The notes under the pieces: generated by a model
Seen by the model: only the letters and a program-made list of their open reading frames with translations
Database searches by the model: none
Told to the model about the DNA's origin: nothing
DNA from: Lachnospiraceae bacterium UBA7093
GTDB taxonomy: Bacteria > Bacillota > Clostridia > Lachnospirales > Lachnospiraceae
Length of the DNA: 64,000 nucleotides
Assembly (NCBI GenBank): GCA_002492465.1
Contig: DKYT01000007.1
Coordinates: 27,682 to 91,681 of the forward strand
Reading direction: 5' to 3'
Shown: positions 51,680-59,647 of the stretch, one piece after another
How the letters are laid out: each line of letters opens with the position of its first letter
How positions within the stretch are numbered: the first letter of the stretch is position 1
Program-made: the position numbers and the translations under genes

Positions 51680-52906
51680 TCAGAGCGTTTTCACCCACTC
51701 CGCTATTGGCTCCGCCACCGCGAGGGCAAGCCTCACAGGCACAGCATTGCCGATCTGCCTATAAACCAGATCCAGTTTTGCGTTATCATTTTTTTTCTTT
51801 GTTCCCCGGCTGAATTCATACCAATCGGGAAAGGTTTGAATCCTGGCAATCTCCTTGACGGATAAACGGCGGTTATTTTCTTCTCCATCCTGAAAAATAT
51901 ATTTGTCCTTTCCCACATGTTCCATTGGAAGCCCTGCCGGATGGATGGGCGCCTGCCGTCCAGATGCCTGTATGGTAAAACTGGGCTGATTCCACGCCTT
52001 TTTTCGGTTACGTGACATAAAAATAGTAGAATAAGAACCGGTAAAATACTCTCCCGGATCATTCTCTAAATCTCCAATCGCATCCTGCAGGGTTACAGTC
52101 TCCTTTAACCCCGGTACGCCTTCCCCATGGGTGGGTTCCGGATAACGGTATTCAAAATCTATATCGTTTCTTACGCCCACCAAAATGACCCTTTCTCTGA
52201 TTTGGGGAACCCCATATTCGACCGAATTCAAAAGCCTATGATGAACTCTGTAGCCTGCTGCCGCAAAATCCTGCACAATCTGCCTGAATACCTCGCCCTT
52301 TCCCAGAGTCATCATTCCCTTTACGTTTTCCGCTACAAATATTTTAGGCTGACTTTGCATAAGACAGCGGATAAAATGCACATACAGGAAATTCCTTTCG
52401 TCGTCTACCAGCCTTGGTCCCGCCTCTGAGAAACCCGGACATGGGAATCCTCCCAACACAATATCCGCCTTGGGAAAATTCTTGATCTTTCTAATGTCAT
52501 TTTTATCCATGTAAATATATCTGCCTGCATTTCTCTCATAAGTCTCTCTCGCCTCGTCAAATATGTCGTTGGCATATATGGTATGAAACACATTGTTCCG
52601 AATATTTCTGTCAAATATCTCCTTATCCTTCATAGCGGCTTCCATAACCGCTTCTCCCATAACCGCTTTCAGCCCTGCCATCTCAAAGCCCAAATCCAAG
52701 CCGCCGCAGCCTGAGAACAGAGAAAGAAGGTTAAACTTTTGATTATCATACCTTAATTTCGAAAAATCGATTTCCTTGCTGCAATCTGCAAATTTTTCTT
52801 TTTCTTCTTCTATTTTCTGATTTAATAAGGCTCTTACTTCCTCTACCTCATAATCCGGCGCCGGCTTAAACTTTCCGCGTCCTCGCTCCTGCAATATCAC
52901 AGCCAT
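51680..52906 (-). CDS. DNA (cytosine-5-)-methyltransferase
   Basis: 408 residues; GAGGTGAACA before the ATG. Motif I F-S-G-C-G-G-L-D-L-G-F near 61, motif IV with the catalytic Cys in G-G-F-P-C-P-G-F-S-E-A-G, motif VI E-N-V-K-G, motif VIII Q-I-R-E-R-V and motifs IX-X (Q-A-S-G-R-Q-A-P-I, I-G-N-A-V-P). It transfers a methyl group from SAM to C5 of cytosine in a specific site. The upstream gene at 8 bases' distance is a PD-(D/E)XK-like protein, so the two probably form a type II restriction-modification system. Target sequence unknown; about 60 N-terminal residues before motif I are extra. Confidence 0.95.
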   Translation of the reverse strand: MAVILQERGRGKFKPAPDYEVEEVRALLNQKIEEEKEKFADCSKEIDFSKLRYDNQKFNLLSLFSGCGGLDLGFEMAGLKAVMGEAVMEAAMKDKEIFDRNIRNNVFHTIYANDIFDEARETYERNAGRYIYMDKNDIRKIKNFPKADIVLGGFPCPGFSEAGPRLVDDERNFLYVHFIRCLMQSQPKIFVAENVKGMMTLGKGEVFRQIVQDFAAAGYRVHHRLLNSVEYGVPQIRERVILVGVRNDIDFEYRYPEPTHGEGVPGLKETVTLQDAIGDLENDPGEYFTGSYSTIFMSRNRKKAWNQPSFTIQASGRQAPIHPAGLPMEHVGKDKYIFQDGEENNRRLSVKEIARIQTFPDWYEFSRGTKKKNDNAKLDLVYRQIGNAVPVRLALAVAEPIAEWVKTL

Positions 52907-52914
52907 TGTTCACC

Positions 52915-53799
52915 TCAAATTATTCTATCTGTCCCTGCATTATAAGCAGTAATGTCATCTGTATTTTCGATATTCAGCATCTTCATACTCTCTCGGAGAC
53001 GCTCTGCCATAGCATTTCCTTTTACCTGCAATGGTCTGTCAAATACCAGCCTTGGTGTTAGCCTTCCATGCTCAGCCGTCCAATATACTGAAACGGCTAA
53101 CGGTCTGTTTCCATCCCATTTTTTCTTAAAGGTTCGATAGTTTAAGGCTTTACAGGCAAAATAAACCTCCGGATGCATTTGGACATACTTTTGTATTGGC
53201 ACCATTCGGTTGATAATATCTTGCGCTGAAGATACCTTTTCATCCATTAATATGCAGTTTGCAACACCACTGTTTCTTATTCTTTCCTGCCCTACCCATG
53301 CATCCCGCTTATCCTCAGATAAATGACTGCCTGCATATACATCCAGCACCTGCTCTCTTGTAAGAAACATCCTGCCAGACAAATCGCCGCTGGATTTGTT
53401 CATAAGCTCAAACTTCCACCCTAAAGTGATTGCTCCCCGCTCTGTTTTTTTAAATCTATTTTGATAGATCAATATTCTGTTTTTAAATCTGTCGCCAATT
53501 GCAGTTGTCGCGCACTCAATAAACTGCCCCCAGTTGGGACCAAATAGCTGCTCTGCTCTCTCTTCATTTATTTTATTTTCTATGAAATCAGCATTTTCTT
53601 TTTTATATGAAATCTTAATCTCTATCGGTCTGTTTATGCTTTCCGCCAAAATATAAACATCCGTTTTAGGTTCTCCATCATAGCATGTTGGTTTACCGGA
53701 TAGAATTACCTTGTGGCGTTTGCCACAAAGCATGAATTCCGTTCCAGGTCTCATGAATGCCAATATTCTTCTTTCCGCATCGCCAAAATCCTTCATCAT
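52915..53799 (-). CDS. Probable type II restriction endonuclease
   Basis: 294 residues; AGGAGATTT before ATG-ATG, the first ATG at 53799 and the second at 53796 are both possible. A PD-(D/E)XK-like core can be read at about 46-66: K-T-D-V-Y-I-L followed by P-I-E-I-K-I-S-Y-K-K. No other domain is recognised. It is upstream of a C5 methyltransferase with an 8-base gap in the same direction, so restriction function is the best inference. It belongs to no family I can name, so its specificity cannot be given. Confidence 0.6.
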   Translation of the reverse strand: MMKDFGDAERRILAFMRPGTEFMLCGKRHKVILSGKPTCYDGEPKTDVYILAESINRPIEIKISYKKENADFIENKINEERAEQLFGPNWGQFIECATTAIGDRFKNRILIYQNRFKKTERGAITLGWKFELMNKSSGDLSGRMFLTREQVLDVYAGSHLSEDKRDAWVGQERIRNSGVANCILMDEKVSSAQDIINRMVPIQKYVQMHPEVYFACKALNYRTFKKKWDGNRPLAVSVYWTAEHGRLTPRLVFDRPLQVKGNAMAERLRESMKMLNIENTDDITAYNAGTDRII

Positions 53800-53828
53800 A
53801 AATCTCCTGCTTTTTTATGTATTTTATA

Positions 53829-54383
53829 TCACATTATTATCCTGTTTTCCACTCGAATATCAGTCCGCTCTTTCCGCTGCAGCTTTTTCTCCAGTCTATA
53901 CTGCATCTCCACCAGCTCTTTCCCGCCTATATTATCCTTCTTGCTATAACCGCTGAATACAAATCCGTGCTTTTCGTAAAACCTTCTCGCCCTTATGTTT
54001 TCTTCCAGCACCCACAAAAAAATATCCCGGTACCCCTGTTTTTTCAGTTCCTCTACAGCAGCATTCAGTAAATGTCCGCCATATCCCTTTCCCATATATT
54101 GCGGTAAAAGATAAATGGAAATAATTTCGCCCCATCCCTCAAACTCAGCCCATCTGGATCTGCAGCAGCTGGAGGTACCGATCATAGTATCATTTTCAAT
54201 TAATACCAACGACCAGATTCCATTCTGATCCACCCTTGACGCCCAGCATCCCTGGGGAATACTGTCAAGATAGCTCTGTGGAATGATACCTTTATATGCA
54301 TACTTCCAGCTTTCCTCATAGATGTGACTGATTGCAAACCGGTTGTCCGACTCCTTTAACTTTCTGATTTCCCACCGTCTCAT
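53829..54383 (-). CDS. GNAT-family acetyltransferase
   Basis: 184 residues; ATG at 54383 with GGGAG upstream. Has the GNAT core: I-S-I-Y-L-L-P-Q-Y-M-G-K-G-Y-G-G (Q-x-x-G-K-G-x-G acetyl-CoA loop), L-W-V-L-E-E-N-I-R-A-R-R-F-Y-E-K-H-G-F. Length is normal. Substrate unknown. Reads toward the restriction gene on the same strand with a 29-base gap, and follows the DUF4143 ATPase gene by overlapping upstream codons. Confidence 0.9.
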   Translation of the reverse strand: MRRWEIRKLKESDNRFAISHIYEESWKYAYKGIIPQSYLDSIPQGCWASRVDQNGIWSLVLIENDTMIGTSSCCRSRWAEFEGWGEIISIYLLPQYMGKGYGGHLLNAAVEELKKQGYRDIFLWVLEENIRARRFYEKHGFVFSGYSKKDNIGGKELVEMQYRLEKKLQRKERTDIRVENRIIM

Positions 54384-54399
54384 TCTGCTGCTCCCTTTT

Positions 54400-55698
54400 T
54401 TATAATCTGGTAATCTGTTCAATCGCATACAGCGGAAGATTTACAAGCCAATCTTCCTTTTTGAAATCTGTCATAGAAGTGCGAACGGATAATTTGGGCG
54501 AAAACTTCTCCTGATAAGTTTTCAGGCTCTTGGCTCTGAGATTTACTTCCGCCTTTACTTCAACCGGTATAGTCAGCTCACCTGTGTCAATCACAAAATC
54601 AACTTCGCAGGAGCCTCTATCGTTGGTGTAATAATAAACGCCCAAATCTTCAATCGTCTTAAGCTGCTGGCAAACATACTGTTCCGTCAAAGCGCCCTTG
54701 AACTCTACGAAGAGGTCATTGCCGTCAAGCAATGTACGCTGCCGCAGTCCTGTCATACAGCCGAGCAGTCCTACATCTACTACAAACAGCTTGAATGCTT
54801 TTAAGTCCTCATAAGCCTTCAAAGGAATACCTGCAGCATTGACTCGGCTGACCTTATGGACAAGTCCACAATCGGAAAGCCACATGATTGCTGTCTCATA
54901 TTCTTTGGCACGAGCACCTTCACGGACAAGACCATAAATAAATTTCTTGTTTTCCTTTGTAAGCTGAGAAGGAATGCTGTTCCACAACATACGAATTCTC
55001 GGGACAATCTCATTTGGAACGTGTTTAGAGAAGTCCTGCTCATAAGCCGCCAGGATTCGTTTTTGAATATCACGAACTTCATTAAAGTCCTTGTTTTCAG
55101 CAAAACTCTGTACCGCTTCGGGCATACCGCCAACAAAGTAATAGTACTTCAAAGCATCAATGTATGTTTGCCTAAAACTTGCGATCATTCCAAAATCCTG
55201 TTTATCAAGAAGTTCTGTAAAACGCTCCTTGTCGGTTGCCATCAAAAACTCCCTAAAGGAGAGCGGATGAAGTTTTAAGAAGTCAACTTTGCCAACAGGA
55301 AAAGATGTGCCTTCATGCAAGGCAATACCAAGCAGCGAACCTGCACAGACAATGTGATATTGCGGTGCATTTTCATAGAAATATTTGAGTGATGCCAATG
55401 CTCTCGGAACTTCCTGCACTTCATCAAAAATGAGCAGCGTATTAGCAGGGTCGATTTTGTGACCTGCATACAACTCAAGTCCCATAATCAGACGATCAGT
55501 ATCCAAATCGGTTGCAAACAGTTCCGCCATTCTGGAATTAGAATCAAAGTTAATATAAACAGTATCTGTATATGCCTGTTTACCGAACTCTTTCATCAAC
55601 CAAGTCTTGCCGACTTGTCGTGCTCCTTCGATGATTAACGGCTTGCGGCGTTTGCTTTCTTTCCACTTTAACAGTTTTTCAATGGCAATTCGATACAT
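54400..55698 (-). CDS. AAA ATPase of the DUF4143 family
   Basis: 432 residues; ATG at 55698 with GGAGGTG upstream. Walker A G-A-R-Q-V-G-K-T-W near 25-33 and Walker B L-L-I-F-D-E-V-Q near 93, a middle winged-helix region, then a C-terminal DUF4143-type nuclease-like domain (C-E-V-D-F-V-I-D, V-E-V-K-A). Proteins of this group are common and uncharacterised; the last domain keeps the D...E-x-K pattern of PD-(D/E)XK. It has a separate promoter and lies at the edge of the scarred region. Confidence 0.85.
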   Translation of the reverse strand: MYRIAIEKLLKWKESKRRKPLIIEGARQVGKTWLMKEFGKQAYTDTVYINFDSNSRMAELFATDLDTDRLIMGLELYAGHKIDPANTLLIFDEVQEVPRALASLKYFYENAPQYHIVCAGSLLGIALHEGTSFPVGKVDFLKLHPLSFREFLMATDKERFTELLDKQDFGMIASFRQTYIDALKYYYFVGGMPEAVQSFAENKDFNEVRDIQKRILAAYEQDFSKHVPNEIVPRIRMLWNSIPSQLTKENKKFIYGLVREGARAKEYETAIMWLSDCGLVHKVSRVNAAGIPLKAYEDLKAFKLFVVDVGLLGCMTGLRQRTLLDGNDLFVEFKGALTEQYVCQQLKTIEDLGVYYYTNDRGSCEVDFVIDTGELTIPVEVKAEVNLRAKSLKTYQEKFSPKLSVRTSMTDFKKEDWLVNLPLYAIEQITRL

Positions 55699-55729
55699 GG
55701 GCGCACCTCCATCATTATCATACGGGTAT

Positions 55730-55758
55730 ATTACAGCACACATTCACAAAAAATACAA
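55730..55758 (-). promoter_or_regulatory. Predicted promoter of the DUF4143 gene
   Basis: On the - strand TTGTAT (55753-55758), 17 bases, TGTAAT (55730-55735), about 30 bases upstream of the ATG. Confidence 0.5.
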
Positions 55759-55841
55759 CGATTTTTAGAAAAACAATTACATTTTTTACGTCGAACAAAG
55801 TATGTATGACTTCAATGTAACATGATAGGATATTCTTTTCG

Positions 55842-56100
55842 CAGGGAAACAACACACGAACCCTGCAATATTATGATGAAATTGGGCTCTTAAAACCAAG
55901 TCAGTTAACGGAATCCGGCTATCACCTGTATGATGACGAAGCCTTGCAAACATTGCAGCAGATTTTGTTTTTTAAAGATAGACCAGCTGATACACAGCTC
56001 CTTAGTCATTTAGAAAAGGGAGAACAATATATGAGCTTTAAAGAATTTGATCTGTTCATCAAAAAAATCAAAGAAGATAAATCCCGGAAATTCTCATATT
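55842..56100 (+). pseudogene. MerR-family regulator fragment
   Basis: In one open frame the sequence reads T-R-T-L-Q-Y-Y-D-E-I-G-L-L-K-P and then E-S-G-Y-H-L-Y-D-D-E-A-L-Q-T-L-Q-Q-I-L-F-F, which is the MerR helix-turn-helix and its recognition wing. The N-terminal ~15 residues are missing (an in-frame stop lies at 55818 with no start between), and the following dimerisation helix is not recognisable. The fragment runs into the antisense TnpW remnant. It is dead and marks a breakpoint. Confidence 0.75.
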
Positions 56101-56302
56101 GCATGACTTCTGATAAGAGGTGTAAAGTGTTGATGTGGACTATTTCTGATTCTTCAAGGCATTCCTTAATAATCAGCTTTTGCACTCTGTCCTTAAATGT
56201 TTTATCAGTATCTTTACTGAAATGTACTTTGACGGTGTAAGTTGTATTCCCCAACTTCCGTTTGAAACTGTGGGTTTGTTGCTCGTTTTGGGTTTCTGCC
56301 AT
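56006..56302 (-). CDS. tnpW: TnpW-family transposon protein remnant
   Basis: 98 residues. The first ~50 match the TnpW family of Tn4451-type mobile elements (H-S-F-K-R-K-L-G-N-T-T-Y-T-V-K-V-H-F-S, then T-F-K-D-R-V-Q-K-L-I-I-K-E). Real TnpW proteins end soon after this point; the remaining ~45 residues are antisense to the MerR fragment and are probably readthrough created by a deletion. No large serine recombinase (TnpX) is present, so this is a remnant of an integrated element, not an active one. Confidence 0.6.
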   Translation of the reverse strand: MAETQNEQQTHSFKRKLGNTTYTVKVHFSKDTDKTFKDRVQKLIIKECLEESEIVHINTLHLLSEVMQYENFRDLSSLIFLMNRSNSLKLIYCSPFSK

Positions 56303-56405
56303 ATTCTCTGCTCCTTTACATAAAAATAGAGCGCATAGACTGGTTTCTATACGCTCTGACGCTGTGTTACTATTCTGTTTTGACTATGGTTAAGCAAACT
56401 GGAAT

Positions 56406-56930
56406 TTATTTATTCATCAATTCAAGAGTTTTTTCAAATGAAATACATTCTGCGTATCTTCCATTCCACATGAACTCATTATAATATCTATAAGATTTTT
56501 CTGCTGTCATATACGCATTATCAAGCGTACTGTTTGTATTTGCTGGAACAATCATTTTAAGTCCATGCTCAAAACCACATTTTACTGTTGCGTCTATGCA
56601 ATAATCTGTTTGTAGCCCTGCAATAATAATTGTATCTTCATCTTTTTCATGTAGGTAGTCCAACAACCCCGTATCTTTGAAAGCACTGTTTACATTTTTA
56701 TCAAAAACACGCTCATTTGGCATTGGCTGAAATTCTTCGTATATTTCATAGCCTAATGCGCCTTTCGTTAATTTCTGTCCAGCACCATCATCATGTCTAA
56801 CATAAATAACTTCTATACTATTATTGCGCGCCTCTTTGATTAGTGTTTTAATACGATATACAAAAATCTCAAATTCATATAAGTCATTAGTCATAATTAA
56901 ATTTTGAGTATCAACAATCAACAATATCAT
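56406..56930 (-). CDS. Cysteine hydrolase (isochorismatase-like family)
   Basis: 174 residues; ATG at 56930, eight bases after GGAG. Rossmann-like hydrolase with the catalytic triad positions D7 (I-V-D-T-Q), a lysine in V-F-D-K-N-V-N-S-A-F and Cys in Q-T-D-Y-C-I-D-A-T. Members split amide or ether bonds of small metabolites. AT-rich and located among mobile-element debris, so it may have arrived with it. Substrate unknown. Confidence 0.85.
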   Translation of the reverse strand: MILLIVDTQNLIMTNDLYEFEIFVYRIKTLIKEARNNSIEVIYVRHDDGAGQKLTKGALGYEIYEEFQPMPNERVFDKNVNSAFKDTGLLDYLHEKDEDTIIIAGLQTDYCIDATVKCGFEHGLKMIVPANTNSTLDNAYMTAEKSYRYYNEFMWNGRYAECISFEKTLELMNK

Positions 56931-57006
56931 TCTATTATCTCCCAAATCCCGATTTGTACTGGTAATAGAATACCACAATCACACCCATATTTCTATCTCA
57001 TCTTCA

Positions 57007-57204
57007 TTAAATTTCTTCCTCCCTCCGCTTCGTCCTGCTCTGTGAAAGATGTACCGTTTCTAACTGTTGGTATCTCTGTTCCTTATCCGCTGTGAATTTT
57101 GCAAGGCTCTCAAAACTGTCTATCTTCCTTGTAGTGATAAACTTCTCTGCATTGTCGACTGACTGTAGGGCTTCCTTACTATCTATATAAACAACGGATG
57201 CCAC
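57007..57204 (-). other. Unassigned short reading frame in scarred DNA
   Basis: 65 codons opening at a GTG inside the REP-like repeat copy (57193-57231), so the N-terminal part is repeat-derived. The rest is charged and helical (A-K-F-T-A-D-K-E-Q-R-Y-Q-Q-L-E), which recalls the C-terminal regions of mobilisation proteins but is too short to assign. Probably a remnant rather than a gene. Confidence 0.3.
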
Positions 57205-57231
57205 GCTTCGCCAGACATCCGTATGTTAATA
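57193..57231. repeat. Third copy of the 39-bp REP-like repeat
   Basis: Begins AACGGATGCC and ends with CATCCGTATGTTAAT, like the tandem pair at 31143-31220, with a more complete ACGGATG/CATCCGT palindrome. It joins the 75-bp repeat copy directly. Confidence 0.8.
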
Positions 57232-57305
57232 ATAAGAGCCTGGAAATCTCATTAACAGAATTCCCGGCTCTTAATTGATATTTCATATTTTTTACAGACA
57301 CTTTA
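57231..57305. repeat. 75-bp direct repeat, copy 1
   Basis: Starts AATAAGAGCC and contains an AAGAGCC/GGCTCTT hairpin; it matches 58947-59021 with about two differences. It lies just beyond the stop of the PIN-like gene. Confidence 0.9.
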
Positions 57306-57316
57306 CTACTCTGTTC

Positions 57317-57973
57317 TTATTGTAACCTATTGCTTTCTTTGATTTTATGGTAAATTTCCAACCCCTCTTTTTTACCAAACAAATGCAAGCTGCTGAGATA
57401 AACTACCTTTGAGTTTTTTTCTTTACCTTCAAGCATAGTTTGAATTTTTTCTATCTCTTTCTCATATTGCGTGCCTTCAAACAGTTCCTGCAAAACTGAT
57501 TTAAGCCTCTTCCTTTCTGCATAAGCAGAATAGTATCCGCTGATGGAAAGCTTTTCCCGCAACTCACGCAGATGTCTCATGCGTTCACTATTTTCGTTTC
57601 CGCTTACAATACCATCCTCTATACATGAGGATAAAATAATTCGCCTTTTATGAGTCGCTCTTTTCTCCCAATAATCACGAACTGCCTGAAAACCATTGTC
57701 ATTGCTGATTACAACCGCAATGCCGTCATATCCCTCTCCAAACACCTCTCCCAGTTTGGAAGCAATGTAAAAATCCAAAGCATTTTTTCCTGTTTTGCAA
57801 AGCTTACATATTTCAAAGATACACCCCGATGCTGTAATGTTTTCCAGAGTCCTCTTCTCCATGTGCTTCTTAGCCTCGCTGTAAAAAACGATCAGCCTAT
57901 CCTCAGCACCCAGATAATCGCAACCCTTCATTCCAATATTTCCAACATTCTCATAGTCAATCAGAAACAACAT
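57317..57973 (-). CDS. NYN/PIN-like domain protein
   Basis: 218 residues; AGGTGAG before the ATG. Begins with L-I-D-Y-E-N-V-G-N at 5-13, with the acidic residues D6 and E8 of PIN/NYN nucleases, and later V-V-I-S-N-D-N-G-F with the third acidic position near 90. The C-terminus is basic and helical. PIN-like proteins of this kind are RNases. It stands between the two copies of the 75-bp repeat in AT-rich DNA. Confidence 0.75.
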   Translation of the reverse strand: MLFLIDYENVGNIGMKGCDYLGAEDRLIVFYSEAKKHMEKRTLENITASGCIFEICKLCKTGKNALDFYIASKLGEVFGEGYDGIAVVISNDNGFQAVRDYWEKRATHKRRIILSSCIEDGIVSGNENSERMRHLRELREKLSISGYYSAYAERKRLKSVLQELFEGTQYEKEIEKIQTMLEGKEKNSKVVYLSSLHLFGKKEGLEIYHKIKESNRLQ

Positions 57974-58072
57974 TGAAAGCTCACCTCTCTATAGCTAAAA
58001 GCATACCTGAATTCTACGAGTTTGTCATTGGACAGATAGTCCAATTGCTCTGGACTGATTTTTAGGAAAACA

Positions 58073-58381
58073 TTACATCGAAAGAAGTACCCTATAAGAA
58101 AGCATTCTTTTCGTTCTTGGAACATCCATTGTCGCTTTTATGCTATAAATAATTGGCTGTCCCTGTAACACCAACAGGTCTTCCATATGAACCCCAAGCA
58201 GACTGCTCAACGCGCATAAATGCTCCACTGATGGCAAGATATGCCCTTTGAACCATCGATATATCGATTGTGGGCATGACAAATGAAGATACTCTTGTAT
58301 ATACTTCACATTATAGCCTGCCGCTTTCACCATTGCCTTTAACTTTATACCTGTTTTTTTCTGGTCAATTGGTTGATACAT
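58073..58381 (-). CDS. XRE-type helix-turn-helix protein
   Basis: 102 residues; ATG at 58381 with GGGGA upstream. Helix-turn-helix over about 10-60: K-A-A-G-Y-N-V-K-Y-I-Q-E-Y, S-I-Y-R-W-F-K-G and L-C-A-L-S-S-L-L-G-V. It is in the stretch between the 75-bp repeats and has no evident operon partner; it could be part of the acquired segment's control. Confidence 0.75.
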   Translation of the reverse strand: MYQPIDQKKTGIKLKAMVKAAGYNVKYIQEYLHLSCPQSIYRWFKGHILPSVEHLCALSSLLGVHMEDLLVLQGQPIIYSIKATMDVPRTKRMLSYRVLLSM

Positions 58382-58447
58382 GAAAGTCCCCTCTCTATAA
58401 ATCGAATTGCCCAATAAACATTTCAAATATACAAATAATATGTTGGC

Positions 58448-58660
58448 TTATATCTGATGCGCCAACAACCATTGTAAAATATCTTCGTATCCTCCCCTAT
58501 CTTCTGCTACATCTAATATTAAGTCTGATAACTCTCTCTGTGTATATTCGATCTCATAACCATTTAATGCTAAAAATACTAACATGGCATGAGCCCCTAT
58601 TCTTTTATTGCCATCTTTATCATTTTGCAAGCACCTCATAGGCTTCCCTATTTTTCTCAA
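58448..58660 (-). pseudogene. Truncated Doc/Fic toxin
   Basis: The visible part begins inside the Fic core as N-D-K-D-G-N-K-R-I-G-A-H-A and continues with the Doc-like C-terminus (M-L-V-F-L-A-L-N-G-Y-E, W-L-L-A-H-Q). The N-terminal half and the Fic histidine (H-x-F) are gone; the first ~12 codons before N-D-K are the 3' end of phd read in another frame. The toxin should be inactive. Confidence 0.75.
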
Positions 58661-58862
58661 TTAACCTTTTTGATATGCTCAACACATCTTCACTTGATGC
58701 AACAGCATCATTGTCTGCTTTGCTAAAGTCTATGACAAGATATCTTGGTACGTTGTTTTTCAGAATGACAGCTGCTCCATGTTCATCCACTAATCTTGCT
58801 ACCTTAGAAAAATTCTGGTTAGCTTCAGTGATAGAAACCATTGCATTTGTATTTATTGTCAT
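58620..58862 (-). CDS. Phd/YefM-type antitoxin
   Basis: 80 residues with AGGAGGTG before the ATG. Phd fold: V-S-I-T-E-A-N-Q-N-F-S-K-V-A-R-L-V-D, then A-V-I-L-K-N-N-V-P-R-Y-L-V-I-D. The C-terminal toxin-binding part is helical. It is complete, but its toxin partner is cut short. It would normally repress its own promoter together with Doc. Confidence 0.85.
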   Translation of the reverse strand: MTINTNAMVSITEANQNFSKVARLVDEHGAAVILKNNVPRYLVIDFSKADNDAVASSEDVLSISKRLIEKNREAYEVLAK

Positions 58863-58946
58863 CTCTCACACCTCCTGACAGTTTTATACTTTTATTATAT
58901 CCATTTTCTAGGATGAATTCAACCTATTATTTCTTATTTTGAAATT

Positions 58947-59021
58947 AATAAGAGCCTGGAAATCTCATTAACAGAATTCCCGGCTCTTAATTGATACTTC
59001 ATACTTTTTACAGACACTTTT
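58947..59021. repeat. 75-bp direct repeat, copy 2
   Basis: Second copy of the repeat at 57231-57305, 1716 bases away. It ends in the stop codon of the SnoaL-like gene and flanks the PIN/XRE/Phd-Doc segment. Confidence 0.9.
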
Positions 59022-59409
59022 ATTTCAACATAGCTTCAATCTCTTTATCAGGCCAATATCCCCACGACTCTACAATTTTTCCATCTGCCACCTTGAAATT
59101 TTCAAGGGCTTCAAAGGAAATGGTTTTGCCGGTTGCAGCAATCCCCATGCATTCCCCAATATGAACGGCATTGTACCGTATTCTTGTTGCTACCATTCCG
59201 TTCTCCGAAAAGACGTCTTCCACGCTGATCTGCAGCTCCCCAAACATCTTTGAAACGGCAATCAAAATATTGACTGCATCCTGGTTGCTTCTTGCGCCTG
59301 CAGGGCTATGATCAATATAATTTTCCGATACGCATTTCATAATAAAATCATAATTTTTATTCACATACCCCTCTTTAAAAAATTGAACCACTAATTCCTT
59401 ATCACTCAT
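59020..59409 (-). CDS. SnoaL-like ester cyclase family protein
   Basis: 129 residues; ATG at 59409 with AAAGGAGA upstream. Small alpha-plus-beta barrel: V-V-Q-F-F-K-E-G-Y-V-N-K-N-Y-D, Y-I-D-H-S-P-A-G and I-R-Y-N-A-V-H-I-G-E. Typical length for the SnoaL-like group; substrate unknown. The stop lies inside the second 75-bp repeat. Confidence 0.85.
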   Translation of the reverse strand: MSDKELVVQFFKEGYVNKNYDFIMKCVSENYIDHSPAGARSNQDAVNILIAVSKMFGELQISVEDVFSENGMVATRIRYNAVHIGECMGIAATGKTISFEALENFKVADGKIVESWGYWPDKEIEAMLK

Positions 59410-59591
59410 CCTATTCTCCTTTCCGCCTGCTTCTATCCCGCTTTCCATTTTTGGATCAGTGCACTGTCAGTTCCTATTATCCTTTCATTTTTTTTAATTG
59501 CAACGGGTTTTGTATAAAACGACATTTTCCGCCCCTTTTTGGACGCTCTATTCCCAAAACGAACATGAAAATGTCTTTTCGTGCGGATTTT

Positions 59592-59621
59592 TTGCGTTTT
59601 CCAAATCTTTTGCGCTATACT
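59592..59621 (+). promoter_or_regulatory. Predicted promoter of the LytTR/GHKL pair
   Basis: TTGCGT (59592-59597), 18 bases, TATACT (59616-59621), 26 bases upstream of the ATG. The 140 bases before it are rich in related CATTTTCCG and TTTCGTGCGG stretches but no clear repeat. Confidence 0.55.
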
Positions 59622-59647
59622 ATAAGAGATACGTGGGAGGAAATGTA

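Noticed and set aside
57007..57204. A relaxase or mobilisation gene
   Set aside because: Only 65 codons, opening inside a REP-like repeat, and no relaxase motif; kept as an unassigned remnant.
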